In this document: positions 10,154-19,478 of the stretch, in pieces
How the letters are laid out: every line of letters begins with the position of its first letter
Position numbering within the stretch: position 1 is the stretch's first letter
Assembly (NCBI RefSeq): GCF_008580665.1
Contig: NZ_BKDJ01000016.1
Coordinates: forward strand, 1-64,000
Direction: 5' to 3'
DNA: 64,000 bases
From: Zafaria cholistanensis
GTDB lineage: Bacteria; Actinomycetota; Actinomycetes; Actinomycetales; Micrococcaceae
Program-made: the position numbers and the translations under genes
Notes under the pieces: generated by a model
The model's input: the letters and a program-made list of their open reading frames with translations, nothing else
The model's database searches: none
Told to the model about the DNA's origin: nothing

Positions 10154-11230
10154 CTACATGAACCGGTCGAGCAGGCTGGACTCGGCGATCCGGGACAGGC
10201 CTTCGCGCACCGTGCGGGCACGCTGTTCCCCGATGCCGTCCACGGCCATCAGGTCCTCGATGTTCGCGGCCATCAGGCGCTGCAGCCCGCCAAAGGTTGC
10301 CACCAGGCGGTCGGCGACCGCGCGCGGCACCGACTTGATGCCCGCCAGCAGCCGGTAGCCCTGCGGGTGCACCACGGTCTCCAGGGAGTTCGTGTCCGGG
10401 GCGTACCCCAGGATGGAGGCGATCCGGGACAGGTCGATCATGTCCGTGGAGGAGAGCTCGTGCAGCTGCGCCAGGGCCACCTCGATGTCCAGCGGCTCGG
10501 TGCCCGCCTCCGAGTAGTCCTTGAGCAGCATGTCGCTGCCCGGACCCAGCCCGGTGCTCAACTCTTCCAGCTGCAGAGCCAGCAGGCGTCCGTCGACGCC
10601 AAGCTCCAGCACGTACTGGGCGATCTCCTCGGAGATCCGGCGGACCATCTCCTGGCGCTGCAGCACGACGGCGACATCCCGCACGGTCACCATGGCTTCG
10701 ATCTCCAGCGCGGACAGCGTACCGGTCACCTGGTCCAGGCGGGTGCGGTAGCGCTCCAGCGTCTGCAGCGCCTGGTTGGCACGGGCCAGCACGGGCTCGG
10801 ATCCTTCCAGGACGTGCCGCAGCCCCTGCACGTAGATGGCAATGATCTGCATCGATTGGGACACGGAGATCACGGGGAAGCCGGTCTGGATGGCCACGCG
10901 CTCGGCGGTGCGGTGGCGCGTGCCCGTCTCCTCGGTGGGGATGGTGTGGTCCGGGACCAGTTGCACTCCCGCCTTGAGGATGTTGGAGGCGTCCCGGTCA
11001 CACACGATCGCGCCGTCCATCTTGGCCAGTTCCCGCAACCGCTGGGGCGAGAACGCGATGTTGATGTCGAAGCCGCCCGAGCAGATGTTTTCCACGGTGC
11101 GGTCCTGGCCCAGCACGATCAGGGCGCCGGTGCGCCCGCGCAGGATGCGCTCCAGGCCGTCACGCAGGTGCGTGCCGGGGGCGACGCGCGCCAGCGTGGT
11201 GCGCAGCGCTTCTTCGGGGCTCTTGGCCAT
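10154..11230 (-). CDS. disA: DNA integrity scanning protein DisA, diadenylate cyclase
   Basis: DisA makes the second messenger c-di-AMP from two ATP and scans DNA for branched structures. The 358-aa protein has the N-terminal DAC domain with its two signatures, DGA (about residue 72) and RHRTAER (about 104). A helical spine follows, then a C-terminal helix-hairpin-helix domain (about 290-358, with the DLMAVDGIGEQRARTVREGL motif). All three domains are intact, so the enzyme should be active. The ATG at 11230 follows a GGAAGGA-like site. It lies 65 bp behind radA on the same strand; in other bacteria RadA binds DisA and lowers its cyclase activity. Confidence 0.96.
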   Translation of the reverse strand: MAKSPEEALRTTLARVAPGTHLRDGLERILRGRTGALIVLGQDRTVENICSGGFDINIAFSPQRLRELAKMDGAIVCDRDASNILKAGVQLVPDHTIPTEETGTRHRTAERVAIQTGFPVISVSQSMQIIAIYVQGLRHVLEGSEPVLARANQALQTLERYRTRLDQVTGTLSALEIEAMVTVRDVAVVLQRQEMVRRISEEIAQYVLELGVDGRLLALQLEELSTGLGPGSDMLLKDYSEAGTEPLDIEVALAQLHELSSTDMIDLSRIASILGYAPDTNSLETVVHPQGYRLLAGIKSVPRAVADRLVATFGGLQRLMAANIEDLMAVDGIGEQRARTVREGLSRIAESSLLDRFM

Positions 11231-11295
11231 GACCGTTCCTTCCGGGCCGGCCGGACCACGGAAATGGCGCGACCTTGCGCCTATTCTACGGGTGG

Positions 11296-12684
11296 CTAGC
11301 GGTTTCGCTGGTTGAATGCGACCTCCAGCGCCTCGTGGAGCGTGCTGACCTCCCACACCCGGAAACCTTCCGGCACGTTCCCGGGCCCGTTGGGGGAGGC
11401 CGGGACCACCGCGTACTTGAACCCCAGCCGCTCGGCCTCGGTGATGCGCCGCCCAATCTCCGGCACCGGGCGCACCTCGCCGGCCAGTCCCACCTCCCCG
11501 AACGCGATGAAATTCGGCGGCAGCGGGCGGTCCAGCCGGGAACCGGCAATGGCCAGCGCGGTGGCCAGATCTGTCGCCGGCTCGCTCAGCCGCACCCCGC
11601 CCACCGTCGCCACGTAGGAGTCCAGCGAGGACAGGTCCAGGTTGGCGCGGCTCTGCAGCACCGCCAGGATCATCGCCGTCCGGGCCGAGTCCAGCCCGCT
11701 GGTCGCCCGGCGCGGCTGCGCGTTGCTGGTCTTGGCCAGCAGCGACTGCACCTCCGCCACGAGCGGCCGGCGCCCTTCCAGCGTCACGGTGATGCAGGTC
11801 CCGGAGACCGGCTCTTTGGTGCGGGTCACGAACAGGCCGCTGGGATCGGCCAGGCCCTCGATGCCGGATTCGGTCAGGTCAAAGCAGCCCACCTCGTCGG
11901 TGGGGCCGTACCGGTTCTTCACCGCGCGCAGCAGGCGCAGGCGGGAGTGGCGCTCGCCGTCGAACTGGCACACCACGTCCACCAGGTGCTCCAGGAGGCG
12001 GGGGCCGGCGATGGAGCCCTCCTTGGTCACGTGGCCCACCAGCAGGGTGGCCATGTTCCGCTTCTTGGCGGCGTTGATCAGCGACGCGGCGACCTCGCGC
12101 ACCTGGGTGACGCCTCCGGCGGTGCCCTCCACCTCGCCGGAGGCCAGGGTCTGCACCGAGTCGACGATCAGCAGTGCCGGGTCCAGCTTCTCGATCTGGC
12201 CCAGGGCGATCCCCAGGTCCGTTTCCGCGGTCAGGAACAGCGTGTCCGCGATCGCATTAATCCGCTCGGCGCGCATCTTCACCTGGGCTGCCGATTCCTC
12301 GCCGGTTACGTACAGTACGCGCGCGCCCCCCCGGGCCGTGCGGGCGGCCACGTCCAGCAGCAGGGTCGACTTGCCCACGCCCGGCTCGCCGGCGAGCAGG
12401 ATCACGGCGCCGGGCACCAGGCCGCCACCGAGCACGCGGTCCAGTTCGCCGACCCCGGTGGGCCGGTAGGAGGCGGCGGAGGCGTCAATCTGCGCAATCG
12501 GACGGGCAGGCTCGGCGACGGTGGCCGCGGCCGTGGTCCGCGCGGCGACCTGCCCGGTTTCCTCGACGGTTCCCCAGGCCTGGCATTCGCCGCAGCGTCC
12601 CACCCATTTCACGGTGGTCCAGCCGCATTCGGAGCAGCGGTAGCTCGGCGCGGATTTTGCGCGTGCGGGGGTCTTGGTGGCCAT
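11296..12684 (-). CDS. radA: DNA repair protein RadA/Sms
   Basis: RadA is a RecA-related ATPase that promotes branch migration during recombination. The 462-aa protein has an N-terminal four-cysteine zinc finger (CSECG...CGECQAW, residues 16-36), a RecA-like core with Walker A GEPGVGKST near 99, the family-specific KNRYG motif near 253, and a Lon-protease-like C-terminal domain. The ATG at 12684 is 7 nt after TAGCAT (12697-12692), so the mRNA is likely leaderless. A radA-disA operon is supported by the shared strand and short gap. Confidence 0.96.
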   Translation of the reverse strand: MATKTPARAKSAPSYRCSECGWTTVKWVGRCGECQAWGTVEETGQVAARTTAAATVAEPARPIAQIDASAASYRPTGVGELDRVLGGGLVPGAVILLAGEPGVGKSTLLLDVAARTARGGARVLYVTGEESAAQVKMRAERINAIADTLFLTAETDLGIALGQIEKLDPALLIVDSVQTLASGEVEGTAGGVTQVREVAASLINAAKKRNMATLLVGHVTKEGSIAGPRLLEHLVDVVCQFDGERHSRLRLLRAVKNRYGPTDEVGCFDLTESGIEGLADPSGLFVTRTKEPVSGTCITVTLEGRRPLVAEVQSLLAKTSNAQPRRATSGLDSARTAMILAVLQSRANLDLSSLDSYVATVGGVRLSEPATDLATALAIAGSRLDRPLPPNFIAFGEVGLAGEVRPVPEIGRRITEAERLGFKYAVVPASPNGPGNVPEGFRVWEVSTLHEALEVAFNQRNR

Positions 12685-12756
12685 GGGTCCGATGCTATCG
12701 TCCGCCCCTGACACTCCGCCGGGCAGTCCCGGTGTCCTGTGCGGTGGGCGGGGACG

Positions 12757-12812
12757 TCCCCGTCCGGACCTCCCCGCCCGGACCTCCCTGCCCGGGCGTC
12801 CCCGCCCAAACA
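12757..12812. repeat. Four 14-bp tandem repeats between FUSC gene and radA
   Basis: Units TCCCCGTCCGGACC, TCCCCGCCCGGACC, TCCCTGCCCGGGCG and TCCCCGCCCAAACA stand head to tail. The array begins 6 bp from the stop of the upstream minus-strand gene. Confidence 0.82.
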
Positions 12813-12818
12813 TCCCGC

Positions 12819-13946
12819 TCAGAGGCGCGGCAGGTACCTCACGGCGTCCTCGTGGCTGGTTCCGGCGGCTTCCTGAAGGTCAACCAGCAGGGGGCGCAGC
12901 AGCAGCACCAGCCCCTCGCCCTCCAGCCCCGAAACCCCGAACGCTCCCGGGGCAAGCCGGGAGGCGCAGGCGGCGAGTTCGTTGCGTGCCGCATGCTCGG
13001 CCCGGTCGCGGGCCGACTGGTGCTCCTCGGCCACCGAATGTCCCAGCAGGTCCACCGCGTCCGCCACTCCCTCAAGGAACTCCGCCAGCGCCTCCGCCGC
13101 CTCCGGGCCCGGGATGCCGTGCGTTATCGCGTGGGCCAGCCGGCGGGTGAACACCCGGGAGTTGCGCACGGCCAGGTCCGTGCCGTCGGCCACCCGGCGC
13201 AACCGTTCCAGTTCCCCGCGGTAGCGCCGGAAGGCGGGGGAGATCATCGCGGTCTCCTGCGCCGACTTCAGTGCCGCCGGCAGCGCGTTCATCAGCTCCT
13301 GCGTGGTCCGTGCCCGCACCAGCGCGTGCCACGCCGACGTCGAATCCGCGGAGAGCAGTGCCGCCGCGCATTCGCGCAGAACCCCGGACAGCTCCCCCAG
13401 CAGTCCGCGCAGTTCCTTGACGGGCTCGCTGCGCGGATGGCGGGGGATGAGGATCGTGATCGCGACCGCGAACAGCCCCCCGACGATCGCGTCCAGGCTG
13501 CGGGCGAACGGACCGGCCTCCGGGACCGGCAGCAGCACCACCAGCAGGGACTGCAGCCCCAGTTGCGTGCTGAAGATCGTGCCGCTGTCCAGGAACCGTG
13601 CCAGCGCCAGGGACAGGGCAACGACGACGGCGGCCTGCCAAATACCGGTGCCCAGCAGGCTCAGCAGCAGGTCGCCCACCGCGATGCCCAGCGTGCAGCC
13701 CAACGCCACCTCCAGGGTGCGCCGCAGCGTGGTGTCCCGGCCAAAACCGGAGGCAATCATCGCCGAGGTCGCCGCGAACAGCGGCTCCTCATGGCCCAGG
13801 ACCTCTTCGGCGAACCAGTAGGCGGCCACCGCGCCCACGGTGATATGCACGATTTTCAGCAGCGAGGAACGCACGCGCAGGATGCCCACCCGGGTCCTCC
13901 GGCGGATGAACCCCGCGGCACGGCGGAAGGCGGCGTGGGACGGCAT
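12819..13946 (-). CDS. FUSC family / aromatic-acid-exporter-like membrane protein
   Basis: The 375-aa protein has a short basic start and a membrane half with about five to six hydrophobic segments (residues about 30-170). A soluble helical C-terminal half of about 200 residues follows. This is the layout of FUSC (fusaric-acid-resistance-like) or ArAE proteins, which export aromatic acids or act as putative permeases. The conserved ATSAMIASGFGRDTTLRRTLEVALGC segment fits. Substrate unknown. Same strand as radA, but the 134-bp gap with a repeat array and a radA-proximal -10 box suggests separate transcription. It is divergent from pstS. Confidence 0.82.
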   Translation of the reverse strand: MPSHAAFRRAAGFIRRRTRVGILRVRSSLLKIVHITVGAVAAYWFAEEVLGHEEPLFAATSAMIASGFGRDTTLRRTLEVALGCTLGIAVGDLLLSLLGTGIWQAAVVVALSLALARFLDSGTIFSTQLGLQSLLVVLLPVPEAGPFARSLDAIVGGLFAVAITILIPRHPRSEPVKELRGLLGELSGVLRECAAALLSADSTSAWHALVRARTTQELMNALPAALKSAQETAMISPAFRRYRGELERLRRVADGTDLAVRNSRVFTRRLAHAITHGIPGPEAAEALAEFLEGVADAVDLLGHSVAEEHQSARDRAEHAARNELAACASRLAPGAFGVSGLEGEGLVLLLRPLLVDLQEAAGTSHEDAVRYLPRL

Positions 13947-14053
13947 GGGCCCAGTCTTTCACGGACGCGAGGTGATATGCGTCTCATCCCTTAGCCTTGG
14001 GACAGGGCGGGCGCAAGGGGAGGCCGGGTTTATCAACCAAGAATCCGGACTTC

Positions 14054-14108
14054 GTTTACCTTCCGTTCACCTTTGCCGGAATGTTACTTTACCTGCCGCC
14101 CCTAACCT
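14054..14108 (+). promoter_or_regulatory. PHO box and promoter of pstSCAB
   Basis: Two adjacent 11-nt direct repeats, GTTTACCTTCC (14054-14064) and GTTCACCTTTG (14065-14075), match the actinobacterial PhoP (PHO box) consensus of GTTCACC plus four bases. A third related sequence, GTTACTTTACC, lies at 14083. TAACCT at 14103-14108 is a likely -10 box, about 112 bp before the pstS start. This predicts induction under phosphate limitation. Confidence 0.82.
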
Positions 14109-14219
14109 CGGTTGAGGAGCGGGTAGACGCATGGCGCCTCCCGCACCCGGGCACCCACTGCACCGCTCCCCACACTCTCCGGGGACCAACTCCCCGACAC
14201 CCGAAAAGAGGAACAACAC

Positions 14220-15323
14220 GTGAAGGCTCTTCGCATCGGCCAGACCGCCGCCGTCCTTTCCGTCGCCGCCCTGGCGCTCACCGCCTGCGGATCCAACGGC
14301 AACACCGGCGCCACCTCCCCGGCCGCCGACGGCGCCGCCGCCGTCACCGGCACCCTGACCGGCACCGGCGCATCCTCCGTCGGCGCGGCCATGGTCGCCT
14401 GGGCCGAAGAATTCGCCGCCGCCAACTCCGGCGCGCAGGTCAACTACACCGAAGAGGGCTCCGGCGCCGGCCGCACCGGCCTGATCGACGGCAAGGTCGA
14501 CTTCGCGGCCTCCGACGCCTACCTGACGGACGAGGAACTGGCCGCCTCCGAGGCCACCTGCGGCCCCGACGGCGCTTTCGACGTGCCGATCTACGTCTCC
14601 CCGATCGCCGTGGCGTTCAACCTCGAGGGCGTCGACACCCTGAACCTGGACGCGGACACCATCGCCTCCATCTTCGCGGGCAAGATCACCACCTGGAACG
14701 ACGAGGCCATCGCCGCCCTCAATGAGGGCGTCACCCTGCCGGACACCAAGATCACCGTGGTGCACCGCAACGACAAGTCGGGCACCACCGAGAACTTCAC
14801 CGACTACCTCGCCCAGGCCGCCCCGAGCATCTGGACCGAGGAGAAGTCCGGCGACTGGCCGGGCGCCTTCGCCAGCGAGTCCGCCAAGGGCACCTCCGGC
14901 GTCGTCGACACCGTCGCCAAGACTGCCGGCGCCATCACCTACGCCGACGCCTCCCGCACCACCGGCCTGGGCATCGCCTCCGTGAAGGTCGGCGAGGAAT
15001 TCTCCGCCCCGACCGCCGAGGGCGCCGCCAAGGCCGCCGACACCGCCACCGCCGTCGAGGGCCGCGCCGCGCACGACATCGCGTTCGACCTGGACCGCAC
15101 CTCCGACGAGGCCGGCGTCTACCCGATCTCCCTGGTGACCTTCGGCCTGTTCTGCTCCACCTACGCCGACCAGGAGACCGCGGACCTCGTGAAGGCCTTC
15201 GGCACCTACATCACCTCCGCCGAGGGCCAGGAAGTCGCCGCGGCCGACGCTGGCTCCTCCCCGCTGAGCGCCGAGCTCTCCGAGCGGGCCGCCGAGGCCA
15301 TCGCGACGATCTCCGTCAAGTAA
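14220..15323 (+). CDS. pstS: Phosphate ABC transporter substrate-binding lipoprotein PstS
   Basis: PstS captures inorganic phosphate outside the membrane for the high-affinity Pst importer. The 367-aa protein begins with a lipoprotein signal peptide with lipobox LTAC (Cys23), then a two-lobed type II binding fold. Phosphate-contact motifs are visible: GTGASSVGAA near residue 42, EEGSGAGRTGLIDGKVDFAASDA near 77, and HRNDKSGTTENF near 183. The GTG start has AGAGGA about 9 nt upstream. It is first in pstSCAB and follows the PHO box. The last 11 bases including the stop are repeated 17 bp downstream. Confidence 0.95.
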   Translation: MKALRIGQTAAVLSVAALALTACGSNGNTGATSPAADGAAAVTGTLTGTGASSVGAAMVAWAEEFAAANSGAQVNYTEEGSGAGRTGLIDGKVDFAASDAYLTDEELAASEATCGPDGAFDVPIYVSPIAVAFNLEGVDTLNLDADTIASIFAGKITTWNDEAIAALNEGVTLPDTKITVVHRNDKSGTTENFTDYLAQAAPSIWTEEKSGDWPGAFASESAKGTSGVVDTVAKTAGAITYADASRTTGLGIASVKVGEEFSAPTAEGAAKAADTATAVEGRAAHDIAFDLDRTSDEAGVYPISLVTFGLFCSTYADQETADLVKAFGTYITSAEGQEVAAADAGSSPLSAELSERAAEAIATISVK

Positions 15324-15339
15324 GATTTCCGTCAAGTAA
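15312..15339 (+). repeat. Duplicated pstS 3' end
   Basis: CCGTCAAGTAA, which ends pstS with its stop codon (15312-15322), recurs at 15329-15339. The period is 17 bp. Confidence 0.75.
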
Positions 15340-15354
15340 CAACGCTCCCGGAAC

Positions 15355-15387
15355 GCCCCGTCCCGCCGTCCAATGGCGGGACGGGGC
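15355..15387 (+). terminator. Attenuating hairpin between pstS and pstC
   Basis: A perfect 13-bp stem (GCCCCGTCCCGCC at 15355-15367, complement at 15375-15387) with a 7-nt loop and no T tract. It probably ends part of the transcripts or protects the pstS mRNA, so that PstS is made in excess over PstCAB. Confidence 0.7.
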
Positions 15388-15433
15388 CTCCTGGTGTGAA
15401 GCCCCCTCAAGCTTCAGTACCTAAGGAATCCCA

Positions 15434-16366
15434 GTGTCCTCCAACGCTCTGACCGACTCCGGCAGCGCCGGACGTGCAGGCGACAAGATCTTTTCCACGG
15501 CCGCCATGGTGGCCGGATCCCTGATCCTGTTTGTCCTGTTCTGCGTCGCAGTCTTCCTGGTCAAGGAATCGATCCCCGCCTTGACCGCCGACCCCGCCGA
15601 CCTCAAGGGCGGCGTCAGCTTCTTCGCCCACATCGGCGCCCTGATCGTCGGCACGCTCATCGCGGCCGCGATCGCGCTGCTGCTCGCGACGCCCGTCGCC
15701 GTCGGCGTCGCCCTGTTCATCTCCCACTACGCTCCGCGCCGGCTCGCCCAGGGCCTGGGCTACATCGTCGACCTGCTGGCCGCGATCCCTTCGGTGATCT
15801 ACGGCGCCTGGGGCGTGACCGTGCTGGCTCCGGCGCTGGTCCCGCCCTACGTGTGGCTCGCCGAAAACGCCGGCTGGATCCCCCTCTTCACGGGACCGGC
15901 CTCCGCGACCGGCAAGACCATGCTGACCGCGGGCGTCGTGCTGGCCGTGATGATCATGCCGATCGTCACCAGCCTGAGCCGCGAAATCTTCCTGCAGACA
16001 CCCAAGCTGCACGAGGAGGCCGCGCTGGCCCTGGGGGCCACCCGCTGGGAAATGGTGCGCGTGGCCGTGCTGCCCTTTGCCCGCCCGGGCATCGTCTCGG
16101 CCGTCATGCTGGGGCTGGGCCGCGCTCTGGGCGAGACCATGGCCATCGCCCTGGTCCTCTCCTCCGGCCCCATGATCGCCAGCCTCATCCAGTCCGGAAA
16201 CCAGACCATCGCCGCCGAAATCGCACTCGCGTTCCCCGAATCCTCGGGCGTGCAGACGAACGCCCTCTTCGCGGCCGGCCTGGTGCTGTTTGTCATCACG
16301 CTTGCGGTCAACATGGTCGCCCGCTGGATCGTGGCCCGCCACAAGGAATTCTCGGGAGCCAACTAA
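15434..16366 (+). CDS. pstC: Phosphate ABC transporter permease PstC
   Basis: PstC is one of the two membrane subunits of the Pst phosphate importer. The 310-aa protein has about six membrane helices and the binding-protein-dependent transport loop (LHEEAALALGATRWEMVR, about residues 190-207) that docks onto PstB. The GTG start is preceded by AAGGA (15423-15427). Its stop overlaps the pstA ATG by one base, so the two subunits are translationally coupled. Confidence 0.95.
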   Translation: MSSNALTDSGSAGRAGDKIFSTAAMVAGSLILFVLFCVAVFLVKESIPALTADPADLKGGVSFFAHIGALIVGTLIAAAIALLLATPVAVGVALFISHYAPRRLAQGLGYIVDLLAAIPSVIYGAWGVTVLAPALVPPYVWLAENAGWIPLFTGPASATGKTMLTAGVVLAVMIMPIVTSLSREIFLQTPKLHEEAALALGATRWEMVRVAVLPFARPGIVSAVMLGLGRALGETMAIALVLSSGPMIASLIQSGNQTIAAEIALAFPESSGVQTNALFAAGLVLFVITLAVNMVARWIVARHKEFSGAN

Positions 16367-17472
16367 TGACCGTCACCACTGAAATCCGCAGCAGCCGGTC
16401 GGCGCTCACCCGCAACAAGCTCCCGAACTGGGCACCCTGGGCGGTGGCCGCCGGCGCGCTGGTCGTCTCCGCCGCCGTGCTGTCCCTGGCCGGCTTCAAC
16501 GTGTGGGGCTGGGCCGTGCTGGCCGCCGTCCTGTTCGTGGCCGCCAACTGGGCGGTCTCCTTCGCCGTCGAAGGCGCGCGGAAGGCCACGGACCGGTTTG
16601 CCACCAGCCTGATGTTCGGGGCGTTCATCGTCGCCATGGTCCCGCTGGTCTCCGTGATCTGGACCGTACTGACCAACGGCATCGCCGGCTTCTCGCTGGA
16701 CTTCCTGACCAGCGACATGCAGGGCGTGCGCGGCCGGGTCGACAACGCCACCGCCGCCGGGGAAAGCCCGCTCATGGGCGGTATCGCCCACGCACTGACC
16801 GGCACCTTCCTGATCACCCTCTGGGCTTCGATCATCTCCATTCCGATCGGCCTGCTGACCGCCATCTACCTGGTGGAGTACGGCCAGGGCGGGCGCCTGG
16901 CCAGGGCCATCACGTTCTTCGTCGACGTCATGACGGGCATCCCCTCGATCGTGGCGGGCCTGTTCGCCGCCGGCCTGTTCGCGCTGATCGCGGGGCCGGG
17001 CTTCAAGGCCGGCATCGTCGGTGCCGTCGCGCTGTCCGTGCTGATGATCCCGGTCGTGGTGCGCTCCAGCGAGGAAATGCTCAAGATCGTTCCCAACGAG
17101 CTGCGCGAGGCCTCGTATGCTCTCGGCGTGCGCAAGTGGCGGACCATCGTCAAGGTGGTTATCCCCACCGCGATCTCCGGCATCGCCTCCGGCGTCACCA
17201 TCGCGATCGCCCGCGTGATCGGGGAGACCGCGCCGCTGATCGTCACCGCCGGCTTCGTGACCCGCATGAACACCAACGTGTTCTCCGACTGGATGGCCTC
17301 GCTGCCGGCGTTCATCTACTACCAGATCCTGAACCCCACCTCGCCGACCAACCCGGAGCCCTCCACGCTGCGGGCCTGGGCCGCCGCACTGGTGCTGATC
17401 ATCCTGGTCATGCTGCTGAACCTCGGCGCCCGCCTCATCGCCCGCATCTTCGCCCCCAAAATCGGCCGCTAG
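16366..17472 (+). CDS. pstA: Phosphate ABC transporter permease PstA
   Basis: PstA pairs with PstC to form the phosphate channel. The 368-aa protein has two N-terminal membrane helices and then the standard transport domain, with the EAA-type loop [23 protein letters not shown] near residues 245-265. It is longer than the about 290-aa E. coli protein because of the extra N-terminal helices, as is usual in actinobacteria. The start ATG overlaps the pstC stop (TAATG). A 64-bp gap with GAAAAGGAA leads to pstB. Confidence 0.94.
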   Translation: MTVTTEIRSSRSALTRNKLPNWAPWAVAAGALVVSAAVLSLAGFNVWGWAVLAAVLFVAANWAVSFAVEGARKATDRFATSLMFGAFIVAMVPLVSVIWTVLTNGIAGFSLDFLTSDMQGVRGRVDNATAAGESPLMGGIAHALTGTFLITLWASIISIPIGLLTAIYLVEYGQGGRLARAITFFVDVMTGIPSIVAGLFAAGLFALIAGPGFKAGIVGAVALSVLMIPVVVRSSEEMLKIVPNELREASYALGVRKWRTIVKVVIPTAISGIASGVTIAIARVIGETAPLIVTAGFVTRMNTNVFSDWMASLPAFIYYQILNPTSPTNPEPSTLRAWAAALVLIILVMLLNLGARLIARIFAPKIGR

Positions 17473-17536
17473 CCCGATTTGCCCGCCCGGGCGCCAACGG
17501 CCCCGGCACCACGGACTTCATCTGAAAAGGAACCCC

Positions 17537-18316
17537 ATGTCCAAGCGCATCGACGTCGCAGACCTCAATGTCTACTACGGCAATTTCCTGGCCGTGGAAG
17601 ATGTCAACATCAACATCGACGCCAAGACCGTGACGGCCTTCATCGGCCCCTCCGGCTGCGGCAAGTCCACTTTCCTCCGCACCCTGAACCGCATGCACGA
17701 GGTCATCCCCGGTGCCCGCGTGGAGGGCAAAGTCATGCTCGACGGCGACAACCTCTACGGCAGCGGCGTCGACCCCGTGACCGTGCGCAGCCAGATCGGG
17801 ATGGTGTTCCAGCGCCCGAACCCGTTCCCGACCATGTCCATCCGCGACAACGTGCTGGCCGGGATCAAGCTCAACAACAAGCGCATCTCCAAGAGCGACG
17901 CCGACGGGATCGTGGAGTCCTCGCTGCAGGGCGCCAACCTCTGGAACGAGGTCAAGGACCGCCTCGACAAGCCGGGCTCCGGCCTCTCCGGCGGGCAGCA
18001 GCAGCGCCTGTGCATCGCCCGCACGATTGCCGTCAAGCCCGAGGTGATCCTGATGGACGAGCCCTGCTCCGCGCTGGACCCGATCTCCACGCTGGCGATC
18101 GAGGACCTGATCAACGAGCTGAAGAACGACTACACCGTGGTCATCGTCACGCACAACATGCAGCAGGCCGCCCGCGTGTCTGATAAGACCGCGTTCTTCA
18201 ACATCGCAGGCACCGGCAAGCCGGGCAAGCTGATCGAGTACGCGGAGACGGCAACGATCTTCAGCAACCCTTCCGTGAAAGCCACGGAGGACTATGTTTC
18301 CGGCCGCTTCGGATAG
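17537..18316 (+). CDS. pstB: Phosphate ABC transporter ATP-binding protein PstB
   Basis: PstB is the ATPase that drives phosphate uptake. The 259-aa protein carries Walker [10 protein letters not shown] near residue 37, the ABC signature [16 protein letters not shown] near 152, Walker [13 protein letters not shown] near 170 and the H-loop [10 protein letters not shown] near 205. The length is normal. It closes the operon; no phoU follows directly, but a DUF47 (PhoU-like) gene lies 1.8 kb away on the other strand. Confidence 0.97.
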   Translation: MSKRIDVADLNVYYGNFLAVEDVNINIDAKTVTAFIGPSGCGKSTFLRTLNRMHEVIPGARVEGKVMLDGDNLYGSGVDPVTVRSQIGMVFQRPNPFPTMSIRDNVLAGIKLNNKRISKSDADGIVESSLQGANLWNEVKDRLDKPGSGLSGGQQQRLCIARTIAVKPEVILMDEPCSALDPISTLAIEDLINELKNDYTVVIVTHNMQQAARVSDKTAFFNIAGTGKPGKLIEYAETATIFSNPSVKATEDYVSGRFG

Positions 18317-18389
18317 GCCGGGTAAGGTGTTCCCGCTCCGGCGGGAACGGCCCTGGAGGGGGATCTTCAGGGGATCTTGAGGGGGATCG

Positions 18390-18428
18390 CGGCGGCGGTC
18401 GGCACCACACGGTGTCCGGCCGCCGCCG
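18390..18428. terminator. Bidirectional hairpin between pstB and pit
   Basis: A 9-bp CGGCGGCGG stem (18390-18398 with 18420-18428) is extended inside by CGGCACC/GGTGTCCG with one bulge. A smaller perfect 8-bp hairpin stands at 18329-18348. Both lie between convergent genes; neither has a T tract. Confidence 0.7.
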
Positions 18429-18442
18429 TCCCGTTTGGGGAG

Positions 18443-19468
18443 CTAGGACCTGCCCAGCAGCGGGGACAGCGCCAGGAAGAGCACGCCGCCCAGCACCGCG
18501 CACGTGACCGGCGCGGCGAGCCAGTAGGACAGCACGCGCAGCACGTTGCGCCACATGATCGACTCGAAGCGCTGGTTGGCCCCGGCGCCCACGATCGAGC
18601 TGGTGACCGCCTGCGTGGTGGACAGCGGCAGGTGCATCACCAGGGCTCCCATGAAGAGCATCGAGGCGGAGACGGCCTGCGCGGTGGCTCCGCGCAACGC
18701 GTCGATGCTCACCAGCCGGTAGGCGATGGTGTGGGAGATCCGCCAGCCGCCAAAGAGGGCGCCGGCAGCCAGGAAGAAGCCGCCGGTGAGCTGCGCGGCC
18801 AGCGGATAGGTGCCCGGCTGCACGGCATTGCCGGTCACCAGCGCCAGGGTGAGCAGGGCGCCCGTGCGCTGGCCGTCCTGGAGCCCGTGGCCCAGCGAAA
18901 CGGCGCACGCGCTGATCGACTGGGCGGCCCTGCCCCAGGCATTGACGTCATCCGAACTCGAATTGCGGGCCAGCCAGGTGGCGGAGGCCACCAGGGCGAA
19001 GGACGCCGCGTAGGCAACCAGCGGCGTGATCAGCAGGGGCAGCCCCACCCCCAGCAGCAGCATCCGCAGCGCGCCCTGGACTCCGTCCCCGCCCAGCAGC
19101 AGCGCCGAAGCGCCGCTGGAGCCGGCCAGCGCGGAGATCACCGCCTGCGTGGAGGAGGTGGGGATGCCCCGCCACCAGCAGAACAGTCCCCATCCGCCGG
19201 CCGCAACCAGCCCGGAGAGCATGACCGCCAGCCCCAGGGAGCGGCCGGGAACATTGAGGTCGACGGCGGAGACCAGGTAGGTGCCGAACGCCTGGCTGAG
19301 CATGGTGCCCACGAACGCGAAGAACGCGGCGACCAGGACGGCGATGGTCGGGGTGAGGGAGCGGGTCCGGACGGCGGAGGCCACCGAGTTGGACACGTCG
19401 CGGAAACCGTTCAGGAACGCATAGGCGCACGTCGCGGCCAGAACCAGGCCCAGCAGGAGTTGTTCCAT
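18443..19468 (-). CDS. pit: Inorganic phosphate transporter, PiT family
   Basis: PiT proteins are low-affinity phosphate (metal-phosphate) symporters. The 341-aa protein has about ten membrane helices and both copies of the family repeat: FLNGFRDVSNSVASAVRTR at the start and the paired substrate motifs WWRGIPTSSTQAVISALAG and LPLSTTQAVTSSIVGAGA. It lies 10 nt downstream of the DUF47 gene on the same strand, the standard pairing. Facing pstSCAB, it gives the cell both low- and high-affinity uptake in one locus. Confidence 0.94.
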   Translation of the reverse strand: MEQLLLGLVLAATCAYAFLNGFRDVSNSVASAVRTRSLTPTIAVLVAAFFAFVGTMLSQAFGTYLVSAVDLNVPGRSLGLAVMLSGLVAAGGWGLFCWWRGIPTSSTQAVISALAGSSGASALLLGGDGVQGALRMLLLGVGLPLLITPLVAYAASFALVASATWLARNSSSDDVNAWGRAAQSISACAVSLGHGLQDGQRTGALLTLALVTGNAVQPGTYPLAAQLTGGFFLAAGALFGGWRISHTIAYRLVSIDALRGATAQAVSASMLFMGALVMHLPLSTTQAVTSSIVGAGANQRFESIMWRNVLRVLSYWLAAPVTCAVLGGVLFLALSPLLGRS

Positions 19469-19478
19469 CCGGGCGTGC

